Origin: Casp-actino8 sp039800005
Lineage (GTDB): Bacteria; Actinomycetota; Acidimicrobiia; Acidimicrobiales; Ilumatobacteraceae
NCBI GenBank assembly: GCA_039800005.1
Contig: JBDLRN010000016.1
Location: 1 to 61,423 of the forward strand
DNA: 61,423 nucleotides
Reading direction: 5' to 3'
Part shown: piece after piece, positions 24,927 to 34,626 of the stretch
How positions within the stretch are numbered: position 1 is the stretch's first letter
How the letters are laid out: each line of letters begins with the position of its first letter
Program-made: the position numbers and the translations under genes
Notes under the pieces: model-generated
Databases searched by the model: none
What the model saw: only the letters and a program-made list of their open reading frames with translations
What the model was told of the DNA's origin: nothing

Positions 24927-26144
24927 ATGGCGAAGATCAAGGTCGACAATCCGGTCGTCGAGCTCGACGGCGACGAGATGACCCGCATCATCTGGCAGTT
25001 CATCAAGGACCGCCTGATCCTCCCGTACCTCGACGTGAATCTCGAGTACTACGACCTCGGCATGGAGTACCGCGATCAGACCGACGATCAAGTCACCATC
25101 GACGCTGCGCACGCCATCTTGAAGCACGGTGTGGGCGTCAAGTGCGCCACCATCACACCCGACGAAGCGCGCGTCGAAGAGTTCGGGCTGAAGAAGATGT
25201 GGAAGTCGCCCAACGGCACCATCCGCAACATTCTCGGTGGCGTCGTGTTCCGCGAGCCGATCATCTGCAACAACATCCCGCGTCTCGTGCCGGGCTGGAC
25301 CAAGCCGATCGTCATCGGCCGTCATGCCCACGGCGACCAGTACAAGGCCACCGACTTCAAGGTTCCCGGTGCCGGAACGGTCACCATCACCTACACGCCG
25401 GACGACGGCAGCGAGCCCATGAAGTTCGAAGTCGCCAAGTTCGGCAAGGACGGCGGCGTCACGATGGGCATGTACAACTTCAACGACAGCATCCGCGACT
25501 TCGCCCGCGCGTCGTTCCGCTACGGTCTCGCCCGCAATTACCCGGTGTACATGAGCACCAAGAACACGATCCTGAAGGCCTACGACGGCCAGTTCAAGGA
25601 TCTTTTCCAGGAAGTGTTCGACGCCGAGTTCAAGGCCGATTTCGACAAGGCCGGTCTGACTTACGAGCACCGTCTCATCGACGACATGGTCGCCTGCGCC
25701 ATGAAGTGGGAGGGCGGCTACGTGTGGGCCTGCAAGAACTACGACGGTGACGTGCAGTCCGACACTGTGGCGCAGGGTTATGGCTCGCTCGGTCTCATGA
25801 CCTCGGTGCTCATGACGCCCGACGGAAAGACCGTCGAAGCCGAAGCGGCCCACGGAACCGTGACGCGTCACTACCGTGAGCACCAGAAGGGCAACAAGAC
25901 CTCCACCAACCCGATCGCTTCGGTGTACGCGTGGACGGGCGGTCTCAAGCACCGCGGCAAGCTCGACAACAATCCCAAGCTCATCGAGTTCGCCGAGAAC
26001 CTCGAGCGGGTATGCGTCGAGAGCGTGGAAGCCGGAGAGATGACCAAGGATCTGGCGATCCTCATCTCGAAGGATCAGCCGTGGCTCACGACCGAGGATT
26101 ACCTCGCCGCCCTCGATCGTCGTCTCCAGCAGAAGATGGCCTGA
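24927..26144 (+). CDS. icd: NADP-dependent isocitrate dehydrogenase (type II, homodimeric)
   Basis: The 405-residue enzyme oxidatively decarboxylates isocitrate to 2-oxoglutarate. The sequence is of the eukaryote-like dimeric type II group: VVELDGDEMTRIIWQFIKD, SPNGTIRNILGGVVFREPI, PIVIGRHAHGDQYKATDF, DDMVACAMKWEGGYVWACKN, and the NADP loop AAHGTVTRHYREHQKG. It is not the monomeric form used by many actinobacteria such as Corynebacterium. It starts 83 nt after the EamA stop, with an ACAAGT repeat element in between. The quinone oxidoreductase gene starts 4 nt after its stop. Confidence 0.97.
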   Translation: MAKIKVDNPVVELDGDEMTRIIWQFIKDRLILPYLDVNLEYYDLGMEYRDQTDDQVTIDAAHAILKHGVGVKCATITPDEARVEEFGLKKMWKSPNGTIRNILGGVVFREPIICNNIPRLVPGWTKPIVIGRHAHGDQYKATDFKVPGAGTVTITYTPDDGSEPMKFEVAKFGKDGGVTMGMYNFNDSIRDFARASFRYGLARNYPVYMSTKNTILKAYDGQFKDLFQEVFDAEFKADFDKAGLTYEHRLIDDMVACAMKWEGGYVWACKNYDGDVQSDTVAQGYGSLGLMTSVLMTPDGKTVEAEAAHGTVTRHYREHQKGNKTSTNPIASVYAWTGGLKHRGKLDNNPKLIEFAENLERVCVESVEAGEMTKDLAILISKDQPWLTTEDYLAALDRRLQQKMA

Positions 26145-26148
26145 GTTC

Positions 26149-27132
26149 GTGAAGGCCGTCGTTCTCCGCTCCTACGGCGGACCCGAGGTCCTCACTTTCG
26201 AGAACGTTCCCGACCCCGAGCCAGGTCCCGACGAGGTGTTGGTGGCCGTGCGCGCCACCGCCCTCAACCGGGCCGACATCCTGCAACGTATGGGGGCCTA
26301 TCCCGACCCGCGTCGTGGCCTCGGCCTCGAGATCCCCGGACTCGAGTTCGCCGGCACGGTGCGCGCCGTCGGACGGCGCGTCACTCAGTGGAAGATCGGC
26401 GATCAGGTGATGGCCATCGACGCCGGAGGTGCCTACGCCGAGCTGGTGTGCACGCACGAGCGGCAACTCATGCCGGTGCCGGCGGGCGTTTCGCTCGCCG
26501 ATGCGGCGGCGATCCCCGAGGTGTTCCTCACTGCGTGGGACGCGCTCGTTCTGCAAGGTGGCCTCACGTCGGGGCGATGGGCGCTGGTGCACGCCGGTGC
26601 ATCGGGTGTCGGTACCGCGGCGATCCAGATCGCCAGGGCCATCGGTGCGCGGATCGCGGTCACCTGCTCGGCCGGCAAAGCCGACGCGTGCCGCGCCCTC
26701 GGAGCCGATCTCGTGATCGAACGTTCTCCTCACGACTGGGCGACCGAACTCGCAGCGGCCGTGCCGTCCGGCGTCGACGTCGTGCTCGATGTGGTGGGCG
26801 GCGACGAAGTCGACCGCAACCTGCGCGTCGTGGCCACCAAGGGAACCATCGTGCAGGTGGGTCTCATGGGTGGTGCGTCCACCCAGGTGAACGTGGGAGC
26901 ACTTCTCGCCAAACGAGTTCGCTGGATCGGCACCACTCTTCGCGCTCGTCCGCTCGAGGAGAAGGTGGCCGTCACTCAGCGTTTCATCGCCGAGATGCTG
27001 CCGCTCTTCGACGCCGGCATTCTGCGTCCGATCGTCGATTCGCGTTTCGCCTTCGCCGACATCGCACGCGCCCATGAACTCATGGCCAGCAACGCCAACA
27101 CCGGGAAGATCCTGATCGACATCGGTTCGTGA
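26149..27132 (+). CDS. NAD(P)H-quinone oxidoreductase (MDR family, PIG3-like)
   Basis: The 327-residue medium-chain reductase lacks zinc ligands. It starts MKAVVLRSYGGPEVLTFENV, with TALNRADILQRMGAYP, GLEIPGLEFAGTV, VHAGASGVGTAAIQIARAIG (the NADP-binding Rossmann motif) and a C-terminal ANTGKILIDIGS. This pattern is close to human PIG3/TP53I3-type quinone reductases, which reduce quinones one electron at a time. The GTG start lies 4 nt after icd, so both are probably co-transcribed, and the next gene follows in 13 nt. Confidence 0.92.
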   Translation: MKAVVLRSYGGPEVLTFENVPDPEPGPDEVLVAVRATALNRADILQRMGAYPDPRRGLGLEIPGLEFAGTVRAVGRRVTQWKIGDQVMAIDAGGAYAELVCTHERQLMPVPAGVSLADAAAIPEVFLTAWDALVLQGGLTSGRWALVHAGASGVGTAAIQIARAIGARIAVTCSAGKADACRALGADLVIERSPHDWATELAAAVPSGVDVVLDVVGGDEVDRNLRVVATKGTIVQVGLMGGASTQVNVGALLAKRVRWIGTTLRARPLEEKVAVTQRFIAEMLPLFDAGILRPIVDSRFAFADIARAHELMASNANTGKILIDIGS

Positions 27133-27145
27133 CCCAGCCGACCTC

Positions 27146-29074
27146 ATGAACGACACCGGCTTCCGTCGCCCGACTCTGGTTCACCAACCCGGTCTCGACG
27201 GTCTACGCGGCCTGGCCGTGGCCCTGGTGGTGCTCTTCCACGCCGACATCTCGTGGATGTCGGGCGGATTTCTCGGGGTGTCGATTTTCTTCACCTTGTC
27301 CGGTTATCTGATCACGTCGTTGTTGCTCGCCGAGCACGAACAACGTGGTCGGATCGACCTGCGGAATTTCTGGTCGCGCCGACTTCGTCGCCTTGCTCCG
27401 GCCTCCCTGGCCGCCATCGTGGTCGTGGTCGCCTTGGCGTCATGGCTCAGCACGTCGTCGGAGGCGTCCCGCATCAAAGGTGATGCCGTGTCGGCGGCCC
27501 TGTACGTGAGCAACTGGCGATTCGTGGTCGCCGAGCACTCCTATGCCGACTTGTTCTCGGCGCCGAGTCCGTTGCTACACATCTGGTCGTTGTCGATCGA
27601 GGAGCAGTTGTACGTCGTGGTACCGCTGCTCGTGGTCGGCGTGTTGGCTCTCGGTTGGTCGCGTCGTCGACTCGGTGTCGTCCTCCTCGCATTGGCGGCT
27701 ACCTCGACGATCACTGGCGTCGCCGTGTCGGGTGTCGATCGCGTGTACTACGGGACCGACACTCGCGCCGCCGAGTTGCTGCTCGGCGCGGTGCTCGCCT
27801 GTTTCGTCAGCCACCGACTGACCAATTCCGTCTCGGCTCAGGTGTCACGTCTCGCGAGCGGTGCCGGTTCGCTCGCATTGTTGGCCGTGATCGCGTTGTC
27901 GATCACCAGTGACACTCGGTCGGGTTGGGTCGCTGGGGGAGCACTGCCCGCTTTCGCCCTCCTGTCGATCGTGCTCGTCGTGGCCTCGGTGGTCGTCGGT
28001 CCGATCCGCAGTCTTTTGTCGTTCGCCCCGTTGCGCGCTCTCGGGCGCATCAGCTATGGCGTGTACCTCGTGCACTGGCCGGTCTTCGTGTTCCTGTCCG
28101 AGAATCGGCTCGGGTTCGGCGGTGTCGGACGCATCGTCCTCTGCGTGGCCATCACTTTGTCGATCGCGATGGCCAGTCACCGCTGGTTCGAACGACCGAT
28201 TCGCGACGGCCGCCGTCTCGTCGATGCACCTCGTGCACTGTCGGCGTTCGCAGTCGGGGTGGTCGTCTCCGTCGTCCTGCCACTCGTCGTATTGGCCGAC
28301 GGGCCGGGTGCGCCGTCCACCACACCGGTCGTCCTCGTGACCACGACCAGTCAGGCGCCAACCGACGACATCACTGATGACGGAAACGAGTCGCCCGCCA
28401 CCAGCACCGTTCCCGACGAGCGTTCCCTCACCTTGCTCGTGATCGGCGACTCGACGGCCAACAACGTGGCCCGCGCCCTCGCCGACACCGGCGATACCGA
28501 CCTGGGTGTGGTCGACGCGGGTGTGATCGGCTGTCCACTCGTTCTCGCCACGCGCGTGTTCGACGTTCCGGGCGGATCACGTGACGCGACCTACTGCCCG
28601 TTCCCCGCCGCGTTGGTGCGAGACACTCTCGACTGGACGGCGATCGACGCCATCGTGATCGCCGTCGGTCCACCCAGCCGTTGGTCGTATCGCGACCTGT
28701 CCGGCACGTTGATCGAACCCGGAACCGAGGCCTACGCAGCCGATCTCGAACGAACGATGGACGCATTGGTCGAGGTGGCCGACGGCCGTCCGATCGTGGT
28801 GTTCGACGCACCATACGTGCGCAACGACGACGAAGTGCTCGGTGACGATCCCGAGTTGGTCGACTTCTGGAACGAGGTGGTCGACCGCTGGGGAGAACGA
28901 GACGAAGTCGACGTGTTCGAGTACTCGTCGTTGTTCGCGCCGGCCGGATCGGAACTCGATCGCGAGCAACGACCCGATGGAGTGCATCTCGAGCGGGAAT
29001 ACGCCGCCGAACTCGCGCGCTCGGTGATCGTCCCGGAATTGCGCGAACTGATCAGTTCGCGTCGCCCACTCTGA
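27146..29074 (+). CDS. Acyltransferase-3 (OafA-like) with C-terminal SGNH domain (1)
   Basis: The 642-residue envelope protein has about 370 N-terminal residues forming the ten-helix acyltransferase-3 domain. Motifs are GLDGLRGLAVALVVLFHAD with the catalytic His, GVSIFFTLSGYLITSLLL and NFWSRRLRRLAPASL. After a Thr-rich linker comes an extracytoplasmic SGNH hydrolase-like domain beginning LLVIGDSTANNVARAL (GDS block) and ending with RPDGVHLE (the Asp/His block). Such fusions O-acetylate cell-wall glycans or polysaccharides. The 3' end overlaps the convergent oxidoreductase gene by 23 nt. A second protein of this kind lies at 40909. Confidence 0.9.
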   Translation: MNDTGFRRPTLVHQPGLDGLRGLAVALVVLFHADISWMSGGFLGVSIFFTLSGYLITSLLLAEHEQRGRIDLRNFWSRRLRRLAPASLAAIVVVVALASWLSTSSEASRIKGDAVSAALYVSNWRFVVAEHSYADLFSAPSPLLHIWSLSIEEQLYVVVPLLVVGVLALGWSRRRLGVVLLALAATSTITGVAVSGVDRVYYGTDTRAAELLLGAVLACFVSHRLTNSVSAQVSRLASGAGSLALLAVIALSITSDTRSGWVAGGALPAFALLSIVLVVASVVVGPIRSLLSFAPLRALGRISYGVYLVHWPVFVFLSENRLGFGGVGRIVLCVAITLSIAMASHRWFERPIRDGRRLVDAPRALSAFAVGVVVSVVLPLVVLADGPGAPSTTPVVLVTTTSQAPTDDITDDGNESPATSTVPDERSLTLLVIGDSTANNVARALADTGDTDLGVVDAGVIGCPLVLATRVFDVPGGSRDATYCPFPAALVRDTLDWTAIDAIVIAVGPPSRWSYRDLSGTLIEPGTEAYAADLERTMDALVEVADGRPIVVFDAPYVRNDDEVLGDDPELVDFWNEVVDRWGERDEVDVFEYSSLFAPAGSELDREQRPDGVHLEREYAAELARSVIVPELRELISSRRPL

Positions 29075-30638
29075 CCAGTCGACTGTGCCAACCGGTGGCA
29101 CCGTCGGGCGCGACCGGTCGGACGGTCTCGGTCTGGGTGTAGCCGCTCTTGTCGGTCGCGCGCACCGTGATGCGATGTTCTCCCGGAGTCGCGTTCCACG
29201 TCAGCGTCCATTGACGCCAGGTGTCGTCGCTCACGTCGTCGGCGAGCGTGGCCTCGCGCCACGGCTCGTCGTCGATGCGCACTTCCACGCGGGCCACGCC
29301 GGTGTGCTGCGCCCACGCCACGCCGGCGATGGTGAATTCACCCGATGGCACGCTCTGGCGCGGACGGGGCACGTCGATTCGCGAATGCGTCTTCACTGGC
29401 CCGAGTTGCGACCAACCACGCGGAATCCAGTAGCCCTCGCGATCCCACGTGTCGAGTTCGATCGACGACAGCCACTTGGTCGCCGACACGTACCCGTACA
29501 GGCCCGGCACCACCAAGCGGGCCGGGAAACCGTGGGCGACGGGCAGCGGCTCACCGTTCATACCGACGGCGATCAGACAGTCGCGGCCGTCGCGGGCCAC
29601 GTCGATCGGAAATCCGCAGGTCCATCCGTCGAGGCTGGTGCTGAACACCTGCTCGGCCTCGGGTCGGACTCCGACTTCCTCCAACAGATCGGCGAGGAGC
29701 ACTCCTTGCCACACGGCGTTGCCGACGAGCGATCCACCCACCTCGTTCGACACGCAGCAGAGCGTGATCGTTCGCTCCACCTGAGGACGGCGCAGCAGAT
29801 CGTCGAACGACAACTCGATCGGTCCGTCGACCAGACCGCCGAGGCGCAAGCGCCAGGTCTCGAGATCGACGCGCGGGAACGACAACGCGGTGTCGATGCG
29901 ATAGAAGCGGTCGTTCGGTGTGATGAACGGATCGGTGGGATGAATCGCGTCGGCGAACACCGCGCCGTCGTCGGAGGGCGGTAATTCGAAGCGCCGTTGG
30001 GTCTCGATACGTCGTGCGCGCCCGGTCTCGCGCCGTTGTGACGCGACTCCGGTGACCACGGCGAGAGCTCCCGTCGCGGCGGTGGTGCGCAGCAAGCGTC
30101 GCCGATCCCAGCCGAGGGGAACCTGCGACACGCGTGGACGCCGACTGGCCAGCCAGCGTCCGACCGTCACGTCGCAGGCCACGACGAAAGCGATCGATCC
30201 GACCACGGCACCCACGAAGGGGGCCACGATCGTCGTTGCGGTGGTACCCGGACGTTCGACGGCGCTGACCGTGCCCACCAGAGCGAGGACGAACGAACCG
30301 ATCACGAACGGGGCCGACTGCCGCCGCGAGGCGACACCGAGTCCGATGGCGATGCCGAAGATCACGAGGTAGGCGCCGACTTCGAGCGCGATCTTGTCGT
30401 TGGTGCCGAAGGTGGCGATCGCCCATTCCTTCAGCCAGCGCGGTACGCGATCGACGAACGAACTGTTCACTGCGTCGACCGGAGCCGACCCGTCGCCGAT
30501 CAGAGCGATCACATGGCCCGTGAAGAGCGCCAGGGCGGCCGCCACGACACCGGAGATCGCGCCCGCCCAGCGCGGGGGAGGCGGAGGCGCGACGACCTCA
30601 CGAGGGGCCGAAGGATCGACCTCGGCGAGTTCGGTCAC
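29052..30638 (-). CDS. Membrane-anchored molybdopterin-dependent oxidoreductase (sulfite oxidase family)
   Basis: The 528-residue protein has four or five N-terminal membrane helices (VVAAALALFTGHVIALIG, VGAYLVIFGIAIGLGV). An Arg-rich segment precedes another hydrophobic stretch (RRRLLRTTAATGALAVVTG), which resembles a Tat-like transition. The catalytic domain has the molybdenum-ligating Cys in ITLCCVSNEVGGSLVGNAVW and the cofactor-binding HGFPARLVVPGLYGY and KWLSSIELDTWDREGYW. A C-terminal dimerisation domain follows (GVARVEVRIDDEPW). The catalytic face should be outside the membrane. The natural substrate is uncertain. It starts (GTG) 16 nt after the citrate synthase stop. Confidence 0.9.
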   Translation of the reverse strand: MTELAEVDPSAPREVVAPPPPPRWAGAISGVVAAALALFTGHVIALIGDGSAPVDAVNSSFVDRVPRWLKEWAIATFGTNDKIALEVGAYLVIFGIAIGLGVASRRQSAPFVIGSFVLALVGTVSAVERPGTTATTIVAPFVGAVVGSIAFVVACDVTVGRWLASRRPRVSQVPLGWDRRRLLRTTAATGALAVVTGVASQRRETGRARRIETQRRFELPPSDDGAVFADAIHPTDPFITPNDRFYRIDTALSFPRVDLETWRLRLGGLVDGPIELSFDDLLRRPQVERTITLCCVSNEVGGSLVGNAVWQGVLLADLLEEVGVRPEAEQVFSTSLDGWTCGFPIDVARDGRDCLIAVGMNGEPLPVAHGFPARLVVPGLYGYVSATKWLSSIELDTWDREGYWIPRGWSQLGPVKTHSRIDVPRPRQSVPSGEFTIAGVAWAQHTGVARVEVRIDDEPWREATLADDVSDDTWRQWTLTWNATPGEHRITVRATDKSGYTQTETVRPVAPDGATGWHSRLVRVGDAN

Positions 30639-30654
30639 CGGAGAACTGGCGAGA

Positions 30655-31923
<1,269 letters not shown>

Positions 31924-31946
31924 CTTGCTCGTCCCCTTCGGTTCGG

Positions 31947-31965
31947 CGGCCCGTTGTTCGGGCCG
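31947..31965 (-). promoter_or_regulatory. Hairpin in the gltA leader
   Basis: A 7-bp inverted repeat (CGGCCCG and CGGGCCG around a 5-nt loop) lies 24 nt upstream of the gltA start. It might affect translation or mark termination of upstream transcription. No known riboswitch pattern is seen. Confidence 0.35.
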
Positions 31966-32078
31966 AGTCCTGCGTACGGAGGCTTTCTCCCCCGTGCATC
32001 GAGGATAACCCAGCCCTTTGGTCGGAACTCATTCCGTCCGGGCGGATCCTGGTACTCGGGTGCCGATGGCGGGGCGGA

Positions 32079-33419
32079 TCAGAGCGGTGAGTTGTCGTGC
32101 TTGCGGCCCGGCAGATGCTCGCGCTTGTCGATCAACGAGTCGAGGGCCGCGCAGATGACCGCACGGGTGTCGGCGGGCTCGATCACGGCGTCGACGAAAC
32201 CGCGTTCGGCGGCCACGTACGGGTTGAGGAGTCGCTCGGTGTAGTCGGCCTCGAAGGCGGCCCGCTCCTCGGGGGTGGCCCGGCGTTGGAGGATGGCCGC
32301 GGCTTGGCCGGCCCCCATCACAGCCAACTCCGCCCAGGGCCAGGCCACGCACAGATCGTTGCCCATGCGCTTGGAGTCCATGACGATGTACGCCCCGCCG
32401 TAGCTCTTGCGCAGGATCACGCAGATGCGCGGCACGGTCGCGCGGCCGTAGGCGAACACCAGTTGGGCGCCGTGGCGGATCATGCCGCGCCACTCGAGAT
32501 CCTTGCCGGGGTAGAACCCGGGGGTGTCGACGAGGGTGATGATCGGGATGTTGAAGGCGTCGCAGAAGGCGACGAAGCGCGCGCCCTTCTGAGAGGCCGG
32601 GATGTCGAGGGTGCCGGCCAGCACCATGGGTTGATTGGCGACGAACCCGACCGTTCGTCCGCCCATGGTGGCCAAGCCGGTGACCAGGTTGGCCGACCAG
32701 CGCGGACGGAGTTCGAAGAAGTCGCCGTCGTCGCACATGGCGCGAATCACGTCGCGCACGTCGTAACTGCCGGTCGAGGACGGTGGGATCTTCTCGCCCG
32801 CTTCGGGAGTCGGCCGCATCGGATCGTCGTCGGTGGAGAACGAGGGCGGTTCGGCGTCGGAGCTGTCGGGAAGGTACGAGAGCAGTTGCTCGACCGCAAC
32901 GACAGCCGATTCGAGATCGTTGACCACCACCGACGCTGCGCCGGTGTGGCGCGCGTGCGTCGCGGCCCCGCCTAGTTCGTCGTTGTCGATCGTGACGCCG
33001 GTGAATTCTGCGACCATGGTCGGGCCGGACACGAAGGCGTACGACGACTCGGTCATCACCACGTGGTCGACGATGCCGAGGAGAAGAGCCGGACCCGACA
33101 CCGCCGGGCCGTCGACCACCATGATCGTCGGCACCTTGCCCGAGCAGTCGGTGAGGGCGCGCGCGGCCAGCCCCCAACCGTGGAGGGCAGAAATACCCTC
33201 ACGAATGTCGGCTCCCGACGACGCGATCACCGTGACGATCGGAATGTGTTCGGCGACGGCGGTGCGTGCGCCGGCTTCGATGATCGACGACGCCTCTTTG
33301 CTGAGCGCTCCTTTGTGCACGTCGCCGCTCACGTCGACCCACACCACCGAACGATCACCGAGGACGCGCACCTGGGCACGGGCCGCTCCGGGAACACGCG
33401 TCTGGAGATGGACGGCCAC
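32079..33419 (-). CDS. Acyl-CoA carboxylase carboxyltransferase subunit (short AccD/PccB-type)
   Basis: The 446-residue carboxyltransferase has both halves of the crotonase-like fold: VDGPAVSGPALLLGIVDHVV and SYAFVSGPTMVAEFTG in the first, and LVDTPGFYPGKDLEWRGMIRHGAQL, RKSYGGAYIVMDSKRMG and the WPWAELAVMGAGQAAAILQRR end in the second. It moves carboxyl groups from biotin to acyl-CoA. Compared with typical PccB/AccD proteins of about 510-530 residues it lacks roughly 70 N-terminal residues, including the usual ARERI segment. No biotin carboxylase gene is nearby. The acyl-CoA specificity is unknown. Confidence 0.88.
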   Translation of the reverse strand: MAVHLQTRVPGAARAQVRVLGDRSVVWVDVSGDVHKGALSKEASSIIEAGARTAVAEHIPIVTVIASSGADIREGISALHGWGLAARALTDCSGKVPTIMVVDGPAVSGPALLLGIVDHVVMTESSYAFVSGPTMVAEFTGVTIDNDELGGAATHARHTGAASVVVNDLESAVVAVEQLLSYLPDSSDAEPPSFSTDDDPMRPTPEAGEKIPPSSTGSYDVRDVIRAMCDDGDFFELRPRWSANLVTGLATMGGRTVGFVANQPMVLAGTLDIPASQKGARFVAFCDAFNIPIITLVDTPGFYPGKDLEWRGMIRHGAQLVFAYGRATVPRICVILRKSYGGAYIVMDSKRMGNDLCVAWPWAELAVMGAGQAAAILQRRATPEERAAFEADYTERLLNPYVAAERGFVDAVIEPADTRAVICAALDSLIDKREHLPGRKHDNSPL

Positions 33420-33434
33420 GGATCAACAGTACGT

Positions 33435-34370
33435 CTACGACGACTTCAACGGGAAGGCTTCGGCGCCGACGTGCACGCCGGGCTGTCGCGGACCGCGCGA
33501 ATCGATCAGTTCCCGGGCCACGTCGAACGCGGCCCGAGTCGGTGGACCTGGTCGGGGGCGGCGACGTTGCACCCACCCGACGACCCGGCGGGGAAGCTCG
33601 GGAACGGGAATCCGTCGGAACTCACCCTTCAGCCAACGTGGCACCGCAGTTGCCGGCACGATGGCCGGTCCGAACCCTTCGAAGGCGAGCGAGGTCATGA
33701 GGCGCACGCCGTCGATTTCGGCCTGTGACGTGAGCGTCACCCCGGCGTTGTCGGCCGCCCGGTTGATGATGCGACGTAGGGTCGACGACGAGGGTGGCAA
33801 CAGGATCGGGTGGAGAGCCAGATCATGAAGGGTGAGCGAGTCGCTCTCGAACCATGGATGCGAAGCCGGGGCGAGCAACACCAGATCTTCGGCGAAGAGG
33901 GGGACGACCTGCACCTCGGGATCCTCGACCGGGAGGTGCACGATGCAGGCATCGAGGTTCCCTCCCACGAGACGCGGGACGAGACTCGAGGTGCCGCCCT
34001 CGGAGATCGTGGGCCGCACGTGGGGGTGGTCGGCGTTGAGTCTGGTCAGGAACTGGGGCATCAGCCAGCGTCCGGTGGTTCCGATGACCCCGAGGCGGGT
34101 GTCTCCCGAGACCACGTCGTCGAGGGCGGCGATGTCGGCGGTGATCTCGTCGAATTCCCGCAGGATGCGTCGACCCCGCTCCACGACCAGGGCGCCCTCG
34201 TCGGTGATGGTTCCCGATGTGCGATCGACCAGCGTGACACCCAGTTCTCGTTCCAGGCGAGCGATGTGGGCCGAGACGTTGGACTGGACGGTGTAGAGGG
34301 CGCGGGCGGCGGCCGAGAACGACCCGTGGTCGGCGATGGCGATCAGCGAGGAGATCTGGCGCAGGTCCAC
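33435..34370 (-). CDS. LysR family transcriptional regulator
   Basis: The 311-residue LysR protein has an N-terminal winged HTH (MDLRQISSLIAIADHGSFSA, QSNVSAHIARLERELGVTLV) and a C-terminal periplasmic-binding-like effector domain (TRLGVIGTTGRWLMPQFLTR, LLAPASHPWFESDSL). It lies 15 nt upstream of the carboxyltransferase gene on the same strand and could share its transcript. LysR proteins usually regulate an adjacent gene, but the gene upstream is separated by an RNA gene. Effector and targets unknown. Confidence 0.92.
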   Translation of the reverse strand: MDLRQISSLIAIADHGSFSAAARALYTVQSNVSAHIARLERELGVTLVDRTSGTITDEGALVVERGRRILREFDEITADIAALDDVVSGDTRLGVIGTTGRWLMPQFLTRLNADHPHVRPTISEGGTSSLVPRLVGGNLDACIVHLPVEDPEVQVVPLFAEDLVLLAPASHPWFESDSLTLHDLALHPILLPPSSSTLRRIINRAADNAGVTLTSQAEIDGVRLMTSLAFEGFGPAIVPATAVPRWLKGEFRRIPVPELPRRVVGWVQRRRPRPGPPTRAAFDVARELIDSRGPRQPGVHVGAEAFPLKSS

Positions 34371-34467
34371 GGGGCCACCCTACTTGGCCTATCTCCACAA
34401 ATGATAGGTGGTATCTGCCGTATCGACTTGAACGTTCTCTCGTTCACGTGCATACTTTCACATGTAG

Positions 34468-34575
34468 ATCGTTGTGTGTTTCCCCCAAACACACACGACG
34501 TGGTTCCACCAAGTGGCTCCCCCCGCCACAGGAACCCCAGGTTGAGAGGCCCCGCTTCCCCCAAGCGGGGCCTTT
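34468..34575 (+). ncRNA. 6C-family small RNA (three hairpins with C-rich loops)
   Basis: Three consecutive stem-loops each expose a run of cytosines. The first spans 34469-34498 (9 bp plus a short basal helix, loop CCCCC). The second is at 34502-34536 (GTGGC/GCCAC with loop TCCCCCC inside a GGTTCC/GGAACC stem). The third is at 34547-34573 (11 bp, loop CCCCC) and doubles as terminator. This is the architecture of the actinobacterial 6C RNA (B11 in Mycobacterium). There too the RNA precedes a HAD phosphatase-like gene (Rv3661), as I recall. C-rich loops may pair with G-rich ribosome-binding sites. The 5' end is uncertain. Confidence 0.82.
34547..34573 (+). terminator. Rho-independent terminator of the 6C-like RNA
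   Basis: A perfect 11-bp stem (AGGCCCCGCTT with its complement) with a CCCCC loop is followed by a short TT then CCC. No plus-strand protein gene lies upstream, so it ends a non-coding transcript. Confidence 0.75.
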
Positions 34576-34613
34576 CCCGTTCTCCGGCGAAACGCGAGCT
34601 GTCACCAGGTTCG

Positions 34614-34626
34614 TAGTGTGGCCACC
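34614..34626 (+). promoter_or_regulatory. Putative leaderless promoter of the HAD-PlsC gene
   Basis: TAGTGT at 34614-34619 is followed by 7 nt and ATG at 34627. This matches the spacing seen at bldD, acn, the GntR gene, the LysM gene and tetR. It favours the ATG over the GTG at 34618, which would overlap the -10 box. Confidence 0.45.
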
